DNA from: Apodospora peruviana
Taxonomy: Eukaryota; Ascomycota; Sordariomycetes; Sordariales; Lasiosphaeriaceae
Length of the DNA: 64,000 nt
Assembly (NCBI GenBank): GCA_033439685.1
Contig: JAUEDM010000003.1
Location: 340,001 to 404,000, forward strand
Direction of reading: 5' to 3'
Shown: positions 31,576-42,335 of the stretch, piece after piece
How the letters are laid out: each line of letters starts with the position of its first letter
Numbering within the stretch: position 1 is the stretch's first letter
Made by a program: the position numbers and the translations under genes
The notes under the pieces: generated by a model
Seen by the model: the letters and a program-made list of their open reading frames with translations, nothing else
What the model was told of the DNA's origin: nothing
The model's database searches: none

Positions 31576-34500
31576 GTAGTACCGACCTAGGGAGTAGAAA
31601 AGGCGTTGAATCTTTATGTGTCTGCATTTCAAGGCCTGCGAGCAGTCCACAAGCGGTCGAATATACAGTTCAGACGTACGGTAGTCCAAAGTCCACAATG
31701 GCGAAAACGTATGAGTTTGTAAGTGGAATGAGTCTGTGAGTGAAGGTGAACATTTGATATCACGAATCATAAGGACCACGGGCCTGTTGAATTGTTCAAG
31801 TCCGGTCAATGGATTCAGGATTCCATAAATTATGTATTCAGAGTTCAACTTTGATAAACCTTCGGAGAAGTTCAGTTGGCTTTGTACGTCCGTAAAATCT
31901 AACCAGGCAGCTGCCAGGCTAAAAGAGTCATCAAAGTTTCGTCCTACAGAGCCAACACCAGTGTCTCAGTTGGTCTGCTACCGATACTCCAGGTATGCGA
32001 ATTCGGATTTCCCTGGGAAGTGGTTTGTTGGACTCCCCCTTTCACCTCCTTTCCCTTACAACTGGGTACCCTCAAAATCTTTGACTGGGCACCCCCGTTT
32101 CTACCGTAAAGTTCTAATTTTCCACAACGCCGGCCTCAGTAGGTACCTTAGTATTGGAGCGTCCTAAAAGATAGAAGAATATTTGCCTCTGGCGACCTCG
32201 AGATCCCGTCGTAAAACTGCAGCCTATTAGTAGTTGCTGACTATCAAAGTTTGAAATAACCAATATCGATGACTAAGAAAAGTACGATGGCGAAGGAGGC
32301 TAAAGACTAGCAATCACTTAGCAAGAACCTTTAAGTAATACCGGAGCTTACCTAGTCTTCGTTTTCGAAGTGCAAGGTTACATCTGACTAGTAGATTATC
32401 TGGTTATTAGTTTGAGGATGGACCTTCAAAGGGGGGTACCCTGTTTGATGGGCAAGTAAACCTCCCAGGCCAGTATCTGCAAAGAAAAACTCAAAAATAG
32501 GCTTTTGTAGAGAGGTAGCTACAAGCAACCTGCAATACCTGACAGGGGAGTTTCTATTCGGCTTTCCCCAACTGAAGGACCGAGTAAGGATGGCATCAGA
32601 TGTTAGCATACATAAAGTTTGAGAGATTGAGGCTTCGGACGGAAGGAACATGAGATCCCGTCATTTGGAGGGCCGCCGGCGCCGGAACTGGAGACGGGGA
32701 CCCACAAACTCCGGACTCGTCGGAGAAAGCCAAACGGAAGCCATAGGCCCGCGTTCAAAGTGGAATGTAGCACGTGTCAAATTCACAAGATGGGGAAGAG
32801 GAATTTGAACAAAGGCAGAAGAAATAGGGTCTGCCTTATGTAAAAATGACGACGGGCCCTCCACAGAACACGCTACGTAGAGTGGTGGCAGCGAACAAGA
32901 ATGCCATGTTGGAAAAGATGAGATTCTGCAAACTGTCGTCCCAAACCTCTCCGAGCAACGGGAGCCCTGCTGACTGCCGTGAGGTCAGATTGCGAGGCGA
33001 CAAATTAGGGTCGAGAAGATCAGGGAAATCGTATCGTGTTTAGGAGAACGAGATTTCGACTGATTGAACTCGGCGGAGCATCTTCTCAGAGTCAAACCGA
33101 TGGAGCGAACTTCAGAAACAGGCAATTGTTAGCATGTCTTGGTGCTGGCTTGTACCTTGCCCAAGCATGCGAAGAACCAGTAAAACAGAGTTCAAGCCAC
33201 GGACCAAAAGCTCCGCGCTACGGATAGCCCCCGAACTTCAGCTACGAATCCCGCAAATGCGCCCCGCCCAGGTTCCCCTTTCTGCCAGGCCTTTCACGTT
33301 CTGTCTCCTTAAGGTCGAGATAGCAAACCCGCATGCGAGCATAGGCACTTCGCCAACTCGGCATCTCAGAGAATTTAACTTGTGGCGACCTGGAAGGGGC
33401 GTCTTCCGTTGATCTGTAATCAGAAGTGAGGAATGTCGCGCCCTATGTGGAAACTGGCCTACGCACAACTCCAACAGATTTAGTACGGGTTGAAAGAGTA
33501 CAAACTATATTCGATCCATATCAACAGGGGCTTCTTTTTAAATCTGGAAGTTTCTGCACTACTGGAAGTTTCCAGAGGACCACACGTGGATGAGATGCAT
33601 TGTAACGCTCGCGCGTTCTGAATTCCGCCACAAAAGGTAGTGGTATTGAAGATCTTTCTCCTTTCAATTTCGCGGCACCTTTGAGCCATCCAACATGCCA
33701 CGCATTTCAAAATCAGGAAAATGACGTAGCAGCTTGTCGAAATGGCCCTCCGCTCTCCCCCACTCACTACCTTTCCAGTGCTTGGGTGACCCCGGATATA
33801 ATCCGGGGACTAGGTACTTCAGGATACAGCGGTTCCGGCCGGGTAGTATCTGTATGAAGTACGGACACTGTTACGGAATACACTTGTGTCGTAAGACCCT
33901 GAATTTAAGGCGAGACTCGAGAGGGAAACTCACGGGTCATATTTCCTCTTACTGAGCCTGTAATGTAACCGTTATATTATTATCTGGGTCGCTACCTTAC
34001 CTTTGGGATGCGAATGGATCCAATACTGGATGAGTGCCTAACGGCCGCATACAATTATCGAATACAGCTTTGCGACATTGGACGGAGAAGGACCAGACAA
34101 CCGAGGCACTCGCAGAAGCACCCCTGCCACCACTTTTGACATTTGAGCCAACCAACTTACACCAGAATTCAGTACAGAGTATTACCTACGCTTCCAATTC
34201 ACCACTTGCCCAAACTGTTCTGACGTTCAACGACTTATAAACCGTGCCATAACTTCAATTCTATACCTCTAATTCACCACCGTTTCAAGCCCTCAAACCT
34301 TTCTTTACCCAGATATTCTATCGTGTTGAAGAAACCTTTTCAAGTACTTTTCGCGGATTTCTTTTGAGTTTTTCCTTGCAAACACTGGCCTGGGTGGTGT
34401 TATTTGGGAGATCAGCACAATGAGTAGCCTCAAAAGTTTATGTTTGGATGGTCAGGTCTTCCCGCCAAGGTCGGATTCGTTTGGAGCAAACCTAGACTAA

Positions 34501-35516
34501 TTAAGTAAGGTACTGACTTCACAAGGTGTCGTGCCGGCTTGTCTGACCCGAGTGTGCGGGTCCCGTCTTGCCGCGTGCAGGCGCCAGCTCCAAGTCTGGG
34601 CCGTTGGGGAGTCAGGGAGTGACCTCTTGCGGCTGGGGCAGGTACTTGGGCCACACCTGGCGAAGTAACAACCTGTAAGTTGCCAGTGATCTCTCATCGA
34701 GATCGGATCCGCACCTTCCCTGCCCACACATAGGTACCTGGTCGTGCTGGTAGTAATTCCGTCGATCGGGTTCGATCGAAAGCAGACAGAGGAAGGAGTA
34801 TTCAGTCCCACGAGTCCCTGTTTCCATTCCTGACCTTGCCGAAACAGCCCGCTGACAACTACCTGCGGATTACCGATGGCTCCAATGGCTCCAATGGCCA
34901 ATCCCATGTTTCCTGTTTCCTTTTGATGGTGGCCAACGACATGATCGCCCAAACCATCCCGTTTGTGCAATGCATTATTTGGGTAGTTTATAAACCACAT
35001 GATACCTGCTACAGTTATTTCCATGCCAACAGTCTTTGCCATTTCCCCTTACCTCCTTGCTCTTAAGCTGTCTCCCCACCCAGTTAGTAAATCTACCATT
35101 CTAACTTTCTGCTAAGTGGTTTGCCGGTCCTTGAATTGCAAAACCTTAGTCTTCGCAGCCACTCCACCGTCGCCTTATCCAGCTGCCCCCTCTTATATTT
35201 GCGACATCCTCTCTTCCGCCGAATTTGGCCTTGAGCCTTCGCGAGTCGAGGAAGCCGGCAGCAAGCCAGTCGAGTCACGCAAAATACGCTTTCACAAGTC
35301 CGTATCCGGTGTGGGTGGCACAACCAAGCTTTGCAAGCCGCCCTCCAACCGGGGCCGCGGGCCTGGGTATATATAAGACGACCTGCGAGCTTCCCCAATC
35401 ACTTCGAATCAAGAAGGGGTCATAGTCGGGCATCTTACTGTCATCATTTCGGGTCAGAGAAATCAGTGCCGTGTTAGCCGTCGACGAACCAGGCTCTGGC
35501 GGCCGAGTATCTGATC
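31576..35516. other. 3.9-kb gene-free island
   Basis: No gene could be supported on either strand. Frames are all short (the largest, on the minus strand within 34497-35042, is 181 codons) and show no family features, introns or codon preference that I can recognise. It carries AGGTACCTTA at 32141, TACGGAATA at 33872 and a triple GGCTCCAAT repeat near 34877-34900. The last part is the promoter of the downstream gene, with a TATA box at 35368. Confidence 0.45.
35368..35376 (+). promoter_or_regulatory. TATA box of the CTD-repeat protein gene
   Basis: TATATATAA followed by G lies in GC-rich surroundings, 149 bp upstream of the ATG at 35517. This is a good position for a fungal core promoter. 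Confidence 0.5.
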
Positions 35517-36810
35517 ATGGCAGCCAAGCGGACCTTAGACACCTTCTCCCAAGGAACCGGGAACCAACAACCACAAAAGGTAAATTCATAGCCTTCTACC
35601 CCATCTCATTTTTCCTGTTGTTTGTCTGTCCACATTGCGCATCCTCCTGCTAACATGGGATTATCCATACGACCAGACCGGGCGAACTCATCTAGAGAAT
35701 CAAGAGCGCGCATATATCGCGGCCTCGAGACGAGGAGATCGCAGCATCGAGGCCCGTGTGGCGTCAGCGAGGCAGGCTTCGGATATACACAAACGGCGGA
35801 CAGGGAAGGGTTTCAGGATTACAGAGCAGATTGTGCAGCAGGAGGAAATGTACGAGGAAGAGGAGGACTTTATACCCAGGCATTATCGTAACCTTACTGC
35901 CCATCTTTTGACTTCCTCGCCCGCCACCAATCAACGCTTCGAGGCCGCTGTCGCCAATCGTGCCGCGATGGCGGCCACCGTAGCCCAGAGGGAGGCCCAT
36001 CTGCAAGCAATCGAGCGTGAGTTCGCCGAACAGTTTCCCAACGTTCAAAGATTCAACACACAAGGCCCAAACATACCATTCAGCCCAACCCCGCCCTTCA
36101 GCCCGACATCACCCTACAGCCCGACCTCTCAACACTTTGGTGGCCAGAACTTTGATGGCCGGATGGCGGGCGTCCCTCCTAGCGTCGTACCGTACCCGCC
36201 GCGCGGACGAACACAGTCGATGCCTCAGGTGTCGCAGCTTTCGCCGTACCAACAGGCGAATGGTCTTCCCGACTTCGGACCTCCCTCACCGGCGATACGA
36301 CACGGATCAGTTGATGGTCAATTCTCCCCGAGTTCTTCAATACCGAGCTCGGTCGGATCAGCGACACCCCAGTCGCAATCGACTCCTATTTCCAACTACA
36401 CCGATGATGAGCAGATCTTGAAAAGACGAGCGTCAGGTATACCTGTAGACCATCCGCTGGTCATGCCACACGGATCTACAGGCCTTTCATCGTTCACCTC
36501 GGATCTTCCGGCGGAAACTAAGGCAATGATCAATCTTGACCTGACCGACCTGAGCCAACCTTATCAATTTTCATTCTATGGTGGCCCGGACCTTGATAAT
36601 CCACCAACCCAGCAAGGTCACAATTCGCAGACGATGTACAGACAGCCGCCCTTTGAACCCGGCTGTACTACTTTGGCCTCATCCGAACCGGTTTACAACT
36701 CTCCTGAAGCCCAATCTCAGGACGCGCAAGTCGGAAACACTGGTCGAGGCAGCGCGATTAGCACGCCTAATGTGGAGAACATCGACTGGGATAAGTGGCT
36801 TACCCAATAA
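35517..36810 (+). CDS. conserved fungal protein with CTD-like SPTSP repeats
   Basis: Exon 1 (35517-35579) encodes MAAKRTLDTFSQGTGNQQPQK, and exon 2 (35677-36810) encodes the rest; the product is 398 aa. The 97-nt intron has GTAAAT, branch GCTAAC and the first following AG (GACCAG). The N-terminal 100 residues are basic-helical and look conserved (GRTHLENQERAYIAASRRGD, RRTGKGFRITEQIVQQEEMY). From residue 156 three hexamers FSPTPP, FSPTSP and YSPTSQ resemble the RNA polymerase II CTD heptad. The remainder is disordered and rich in Q, S and P, ending in an acidic/aromatic patch (NIDWDKWLTQ). I recognise it as a type of uncharacterised protein seen in Sordariomycetes but know no function. A transcription-linked role is a guess from the repeats and acidic end. 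Confidence 0.82.
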
Positions 36811-38451
36811 TACGATGTCCCAGAGCTCGATGGGTAGCCACTAAACGGTGTTTTGGAGCTTCAGACTTATTCCGCTCTCAAGCCCGGTTAAGTCCTGTCC
36901 ATTCATTCCCACAAAGGGGTTTTCATAATTACGAATTCGTCCTGGATCAACCTACTTTAATAAGAAAGGTGTCTGTTTATTTTCTGATTAGAGATTACAC
37001 GACCTTGGTGTCGTTATGCTAGATGAGCAAAATGTGAGGTGAGCGAACGGTCTTTCAGTATTGGGGAGGTTGAAGTTACGGAAAATTGGTGAGTTAGATG
37101 ATCAAAAATTGGCTGCTGGCGGGTGGTTAGGCGACCAAAAGTGTTATGTATGGCGTTACAGTTCTGGGAAGGTGTTTGTGATAGTTCGGTTAGTGCAAAT
37201 GTTTGCTTTAAATGCTTCAAAATTTCGCGTGCTCGCATTTCCAAGTAAACGAAAACAGTCTACGGAATCGTTGGTGATAACTCTAGGCTGGTGTGGCTGG
37301 GGCACGGCTTGCCCCTGACAACCAAAAGCAAAAGAAGGAGGTTACGCCTCAGTTGCCGAGGTGGCGGTATAGGACCCCTATCTGGCCTGGCGTGCCTGAC
37401 GTGCCAGCTTGCCCCTTATCGCTATCTGACTTATTCATTCGATTCGAGCGGACCATTTCCTACGGTCCGAAGTGACGAAGCAGAGCTTTTCGATCCTAGT
37501 GTAAAAGCCTCAATTTGTAAATCGGATAACTGCAGTGCATTGGATTCATCTGCAGGATTGACTGATGAGGTCGGGTGTTTGTTACTGGACCGCAGCGTTG
37601 GGTGTGACATCGCTTGACAGCGCAACGGGCCTGTCCTGCGGGTTGCACGAAGCCGGACCTGCGGAGAAGATGCTCCGGTTGTATAAAGTCGCCTCCTACT
37701 CTCCCAAACCACTTTCAACGTCACACGTACCGGTATGTAGATGTGGGAAACATCTTCTCAAGCCACTTTGCCTGACCAGGAAATGCTCCGGATCGATTTT
37801 GCTTGCTCTCTTCTGTTATGTCGTGAAAATATGTGGTTAAAAGTGCCCCATGACGTTGAACAGCTTTCGTGAAGTAGTTTATTCCAGACATAAGGTACTG
37901 TGTAAACATCGCGGGGTAGAGGCGAAGATATATGTGCTGATTACCTTCCTTAGGAGTTTGTTTGGCCTTGGTAGGATCACAGATTAAGGTAGTTTGAAGT
38001 TGCACTCGACACCAAACATCAGCTGAAAGATCCAACAAAAAAACAGACTTGGGGAAACCTGTGTTGCAAATCGGCAAGACAGAAGCAAACTTTTCTATCC
38101 ATGTTGACAGCAGCACTGATCTTGGTACGATCACAGATTATTTTTGCAGTTGCAACTCACTCAATGCCAAACCTTACCAGAAAGATTACCAAAAACATGA
38201 CTTGTCAGCAAGACGTTAGCTACCATTCTATCCATGCTGGCAACTGGCTGGTGGCTTTACGATTACGCCCCATGGACGGACGGTCAAACTCCTCCGAGAA
38301 CGCGGAGAGACCATGTCTGATTCATCTAGCCGTCACCAAAAATAAGCCTACCTGACATCGGTTAACGCTTGCACGGAACACGTGTAAAACATCCCACAGT
38401 AAAAGGGGTATCATCAATGGATTATTCTGTATATAAACAAACTTCCAGTGT
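36811..38451. other. intergenic with a diverged tandem duplication
   Basis: No gene could be supported. The notable content is a pair of diverged direct repeats between about 37970 and 38245, described separately. The region separates the 3' ends of two convergent genes. Confidence 0.5.
37970..38245. repeat. two diverged tandem copies of a roughly 140-bp unit
   Basis: Copy 1 (about 37970-38110) and copy 2 (about 38122-38245) share blocks in the same order: TTGGTA(G/C)GATCACAGATTA, AGTTGCA, CCAAA, AAGAT, ACTTG, CAAGAC and TTCTATCCATG. The stretches between the blocks differ. This is an old tandem duplication, with no frame conserved across both copies. Confidence 0.7.
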
Positions 38452-40704
38452 CTACGACGAGACAGCCACGCCAGTCACGACCTGCTTCTCCTTTTTAACA
38501 CCACCAAACCCGGGTTTACCCTTAGCAACATCACCATCCTTCCCTCCTTGCAACCTGGGCTTGGGCGTCATCGAGATCCTCGCCTCCGCAGGATCCGTCT
38601 CCTTCGCCCACCGAACCCAATCATGCCGCCGATGAGACCACAAATCACCCCGCCACGTCCGCCACGCGTTTCTCCCAAGCCAGGTCTCCCTGAGCTCCGT
38701 CTCATGCTCCTCCAGCTGCGACATGATGTTCTCCTTGAGATGGAACGGGACGGTGATGCCCTCTCCCTTTGACGGCGTCGTAATGATCGCGTTCAGGACG
38801 CCGTTGCCGTGCTGGGACGTGGCCAGCGCGAGAACGTGGGGCCGGAGCGAAGCGACGAGCACCTTGTGGAAGTTGGGGTTCTGAGACGGCGTGGATAGCG
38901 CCTTAATGAGGACGTTGGCAGTGGGGTGGGACGAGGTTGCCATCGCCAGGAGCTGGTCGGGTTTGAGCGCGAGCAAGGAGGCCTGCATGGCCTTTGCCGG
39001 CTGCCTGGGGATCGCGAGCAGCGTTGTGACGACTTGGCAGCCATGCGAGAGCAGCGCGGCCTGGTTCTTGGGGACGGCATCTTGCTGGAAGGACTTCTCT
39101 TTCGGTTCCTCGGCCTTTTTCGGTGGCTCGTTGAGCGCGCAGAGCTTTGGGACTATGGTCTTCCAGTCACCGCCGCATGCGGCAGAAAGAGCCTGCAGGA
39201 GAGAAGGGATAGAGTCGGTCGCCTTGCGCACGTTGCATCGCTCAAAGAGCGTCTTGACGACGTTGAAGCGGCCCTTTTCGATGAAACTTGCCATCTCCGG
39301 CACAGATTTCTCGACGGCATCTGCGAGATCCTCCTTGCTAAGCCGGTTGAGGACTTGGATAGCGGCATAGGACGCGATGTCGTTCCTTAGCAAGCTCTGT
39401 ATCCTGGGCCCAAAAAAGTTGGCCTGCAGCCCTTTGAATATTTTGCCCGGGCAATGGGCAATCAGTGCCTCCAGTAGTCGCGATCCGATCGGGTCGTAGA
39501 GCATGCTGTTGACAAACTCGGATGCCGGCGAAGTTGCGTCACTGAACGATGCTGGCGCGCCGGGGATGAGTCTCTCCACGAGCGTAACCTCTCGATTCTG
39601 GAGCTCTACCTCCTTTTCACCATCCTTCTTCTTTGTTTCCTTTTTGGACTTGGATGACAAGGAGAATTCCAGCTCTAGTAGTAGTTGCAGCGCAGGATTG
39701 CCAGTTGGGTGCTTGGCCAAGACGCGGAGGGCCGTCGGGTCCAAATTTGCGGTCGAGTCTGTAAGAATTTTATTTATTGCCATGGTAAAAGACGGCGGGA
39801 CAGCTCTCAGCTTCGAAATAGAGTCGTGGCCTAGAGCTGACGCTCCCTCCACTGTAATGTATTCCTTCTTCCTGCTCTGTAGAAGCGACTTGGTCGATAC
39901 TTGGTCTAGCGGCCGTCCGGACAAGACCACCAACAATACCCGCAGCGCATGAGAGCCGTATCTGTCCGACAGGAGGAATGACAAATGCTCCTCGAGCTCG
40001 TCAAGCGTCGCGAGGAACAGATCCTCCATCGATAGTTTCGTCGCACAGTCTGCCTCGTCTTCCGCCTTTTCAGTACCATTTTCCGCCTCCGCTTCCGGCT
40101 CATCCACCACCACACCCCCCAGCTCCTGTGTGACCACGGGTGCAGACTGCAAAAACAGCTTCTCGCAGCAGTGCCCAGCAAAGCGATGGGTAACCATGCT
40201 GATGAAATGGCCAGCGAAGGCACCAAACAGACGCTTCTTCTGCCTCGTGTTGGACAGCAGAATCAGGCGCTCCATCAGTCGCGAGCACGACTGACTACTC
40301 GCCAACTTTAACTCCTTGCCCTTCGCCTCGTTATAGACGTTCTGCAGGAAGATGTTCCGCTCCTCGGCCGTAGGGAAATCGTTTAGTTCGAGCAGCTCGT
40401 CGGCGCGGCGGAAGTACTCCTGCTCCTCGTCGGCCAGCATGCCAAAGAACTCGCGCTCGAATCCGTCAATGGGACCAGCGGCGGGCCTCGCGTTGTTTCC
40501 ATCGAGATCGATCTCGTAATTTGCCCCGTTTGTTTCTCCATCTTCGAGCGGGATATAATCGCCTGCGGCCTCGGTGTGGTCGTCTTCAGCATGGCGCTGT
40601 CGCTTCGCATCTCGCTCCGTCTCATCGTTGACTTCTCTCCCCCGCTTTTTCGCCCGCTTCTCGTCGCGGATCAATTGGCGTTTTGATTTCCTGTCTTTCC
40701 CCAT
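38452..40704 (-). CDS. NOP9: nucleolar Pumilio-repeat protein NOP9
   Basis: This is a single exon of 750 aa; the ATG at 40704 (MGKDRKSKRQLIRDEKRAKK) begins a basic nucleolar-type leader. The body is a series of Puf-like helical repeats. FEREFFGMLADEEQEYFRRADELL precedes the array, followed by SQSCSRLMERLI near 150 and FAGHCCEKLFLQSAP near 190. SFLLSDRYGSHALRVLL lies near 260, SMLYDPIGSRLLEALI near 415, and ASYAAIQVLNRL, GRFNVVKTLFERC and SQHGNGVLNAIITTPSKGEG further on. Two acidic low-complexity loops interrupt it. NOP9 binds pre-18S rRNA near the ITS1 processing site and is needed for small-subunit maturation. With TSR3 in the same window it is a second 18S-pathway gene, but the two are 15 kb apart, so there is no cluster. 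Confidence 0.93.
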   Translation of the reverse strand: MGKDRKSKRQLIRDEKRAKKRGREVNDETERDAKRQRHAEDDHTEAAGDYIPLEDGETNGANYEIDLDGNNARPAAGPIDGFEREFFGMLADEEQEYFRRADELLELNDFPTAEERNIFLQNVYNEAKGKELKLASSQSCSRLMERLILLSNTRQKKRLFGAFAGHFISMVTHRFAGHCCEKLFLQSAPVVTQELGGVVVDEPEAEAENGTEKAEDEADCATKLSMEDLFLATLDELEEHLSFLLSDRYGSHALRVLLVVLSGRPLDQVSTKSLLQSRKKEYITVEGASALGHDSISKLRAVPPSFTMAINKILTDSTANLDPTALRVLAKHPTGNPALQLLLELEFSLSSKSKKETKKKDGEKEVELQNREVTLVERLIPGAPASFSDATSPASEFVNSMLYDPIGSRLLEALIAHCPGKIFKGLQANFFGPRIQSLLRNDIASYAAIQVLNRLSKEDLADAVEKSVPEMASFIEKGRFNVVKTLFERCNVRKATDSIPSLLQALSAACGGDWKTIVPKLCALNEPPKKAEEPKEKSFQQDAVPKNQAALLSHGCQVVTTLLAIPRQPAKAMQASLLALKPDQLLAMATSSHPTANVLIKALSTPSQNPNFHKVLVASLRPHVLALATSQHGNGVLNAIITTPSKGEGITVPFHLKENIMSQLEEHETELRETWLGRNAWRTWRGDLWSHRRHDWVRWAKETDPAEARISMTPKPRLQGGKDGDVAKGKPGFGGVKKEKQVVTGVAVSS

Positions 40705-41465
40705 CTTCAGTGTAGGTTCCAATTAGGAGTGCTGTCGATATCAATTCGGCGGGGCGGTTGTTAATGGAACTTGTGGTGCATGTAATAAATATCTTGGAAT
40801 AAAAAGGTTTCGTTATCTTATCGGAGATCCCTGATGCCGGTACTACCCTAACCCTTAACTGACCACCGTGACGTCCGTGCTTAATCCAAGCTTGACTACT
40901 GACGTCCACTCCTTGCAGAAACGGATGAAATATTCTTTCGATCTAGCTCCTTTGGAGATTCTATTGCTCTATTTCTAACTCCGATATTTGGTGTCTGTCG
41001 ATTAACTTTTCCAAGCTCCAGTGAGGTCTGCCTTCGGTGGTAGAACCTCGATCACGAATTTCCGGGGTCTGAAAGCGCGCGGCGCGGCGGCTTACTCTAC
41101 GGAACGCTTGCCGTGTCAGTGTCGACCCCGCCGCAGAAATGGTGGATAGCAGAGACGTGCCTGGTGTTTGACGAGATCATCATTTGGTTCTGCTACCCAA
41201 AACTCAAATAGGAGGCAGGAGCACGCGTCAAAAACCCGTCTCCGTGAGAAGGATGGCGGTAGGGGTCGAGAAGTTGACAATCCCCTTCTATCCGGAAGTT
41301 AGCCTCCAATATCTTATCCCTTACTTCCATCTATCCCCGATTTTCGAGACGCTCTACTTTCCCATGCCATCACATGCCAACACCAAGAACCAAACTCTAG
41401 CTCTGGCTTCACATGGGGTACGTACGTGCCTTACATGTGTCAGATAGTCCCAGCTCTCGCGCGCG
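40705..41465. other. NOP9 promoter region, no gene seen
   Basis: About 760 bp lies between the NOP9 start and the stop of the next gene on the same strand. It holds the NOP9 promoter and the AMMECR1 3' UTR; no further feature is visible. Confidence 0.5.
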
Positions 41466-42335
41466 TCACTTCTCTTCCACCCAATCCCTCCACGCTTTAT
41501 ATTCGGCGTATTCCAGGTCCTCCTTCTTGCCTTGGTACCGGACAACTTTGAGATCGATGTCTTGCCACTTGTCCTTGCGGCCCATCCAGCCAGCCTTGCG
41601 CATCAAGCTGACGACGGTCTCCTCCTTGGTCCACCCCTGCTCCGGCGCGACGTCGGGCAGGTACGTGGCTCCGTACCGGCGGCCGTGGTAGTAGAAGCTA
41701 ATGCGCAAGCCGTGTTTCCCCAGCTCCCAGTCCATCGCGTCGTCCGCATCCTCAAAGTCGGTCAGCAGCGTCACCGCGACCTCGAGCGACGGGAGCTCCC
41801 GCGCCGAGATGGGGCTGAACCGCGTGTCGTGCAGAGCAGACGTCAGGGCGTACGACGATAGGCCCTCCTCGATGTCCTGCGGCTCAAATGTGCCGATGCA
41901 GCCGCGTAGGTTGTAGCCGTGTCGCGCCGACATGGCGTTCCATGTCACAAACAGCGGGGACTCGGTGATGGGCTGGCGGCGGGGCGGCGGCGGAGTCATC
42001 GAGGAGATGGATGTCGCGGGGGTGCTCACGCCGGAGCCACCGCCCTGCTGTTGCTGAAGCGACGTTGTGCTGGATACCGACGATGGCGACGAAGAGCTGC
42101 TGGAGGACGATGCCGCGAGGCGGTGGAGGGCTGGCAGACGCTTGGCGAGCTTGTTGCGGCCGGCCCCGGGATCTGCGGCACCCGGCTCGTCGCCCTCGAG
42201 TTCTGCGTCGGCATCGGTAGCGGCCACATACTCTGACCATGATTTCTCGACCTCGACTAGCGTCATGGCCTTGCGGTTCTCGAGGTGGGAGGCTAGAGCC
42301 TCGAAGCAGTAGAGGCAGTGCTCGACTGTAGCCAT
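41466..42335 (-). CDS. AMMECR1-domain protein
   Basis: This is a single exon of 289 aa starting at ATG 42335 (MATVEHCLYCFEAL). The AMMECR1 domain contains its hallmark LRGCIGTF at residues 143-150, then ALHDTRFSPIS, LEVAVTLLTDFEDA, and HGLRISFYYHGRRYGATYLP with the ending GWTKEETVVSLMRKAGW. Between the first helix and the domain core (about residues 40-124) lies a long low-complexity insert rich in serine, alanine, glutamine and proline, which simple homologues lack. The family is nearly universal, but its biochemical role is not settled. It is transcribed in the same direction as NOP9. Confidence 0.92.
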   Translation of the reverse strand: MATVEHCLYCFEALASHLENRKAMTLVEVEKSWSEYVAATDADAELEGDEPGAADPGAGRNKLAKRLPALHRLAASSSSSSSSPSSVSSTTSLQQQQGGGSGVSTPATSISSMTPPPPRRQPITESPLFVTWNAMSARHGYNLRGCIGTFEPQDIEEGLSSYALTSALHDTRFSPISARELPSLEVAVTLLTDFEDADDAMDWELGKHGLRISFYYHGRRYGATYLPDVAPEQGWTKEETVVSLMRKAGWMGRKDKWQDIDLKVVRYQGKKEDLEYAEYKAWRDWVEEK

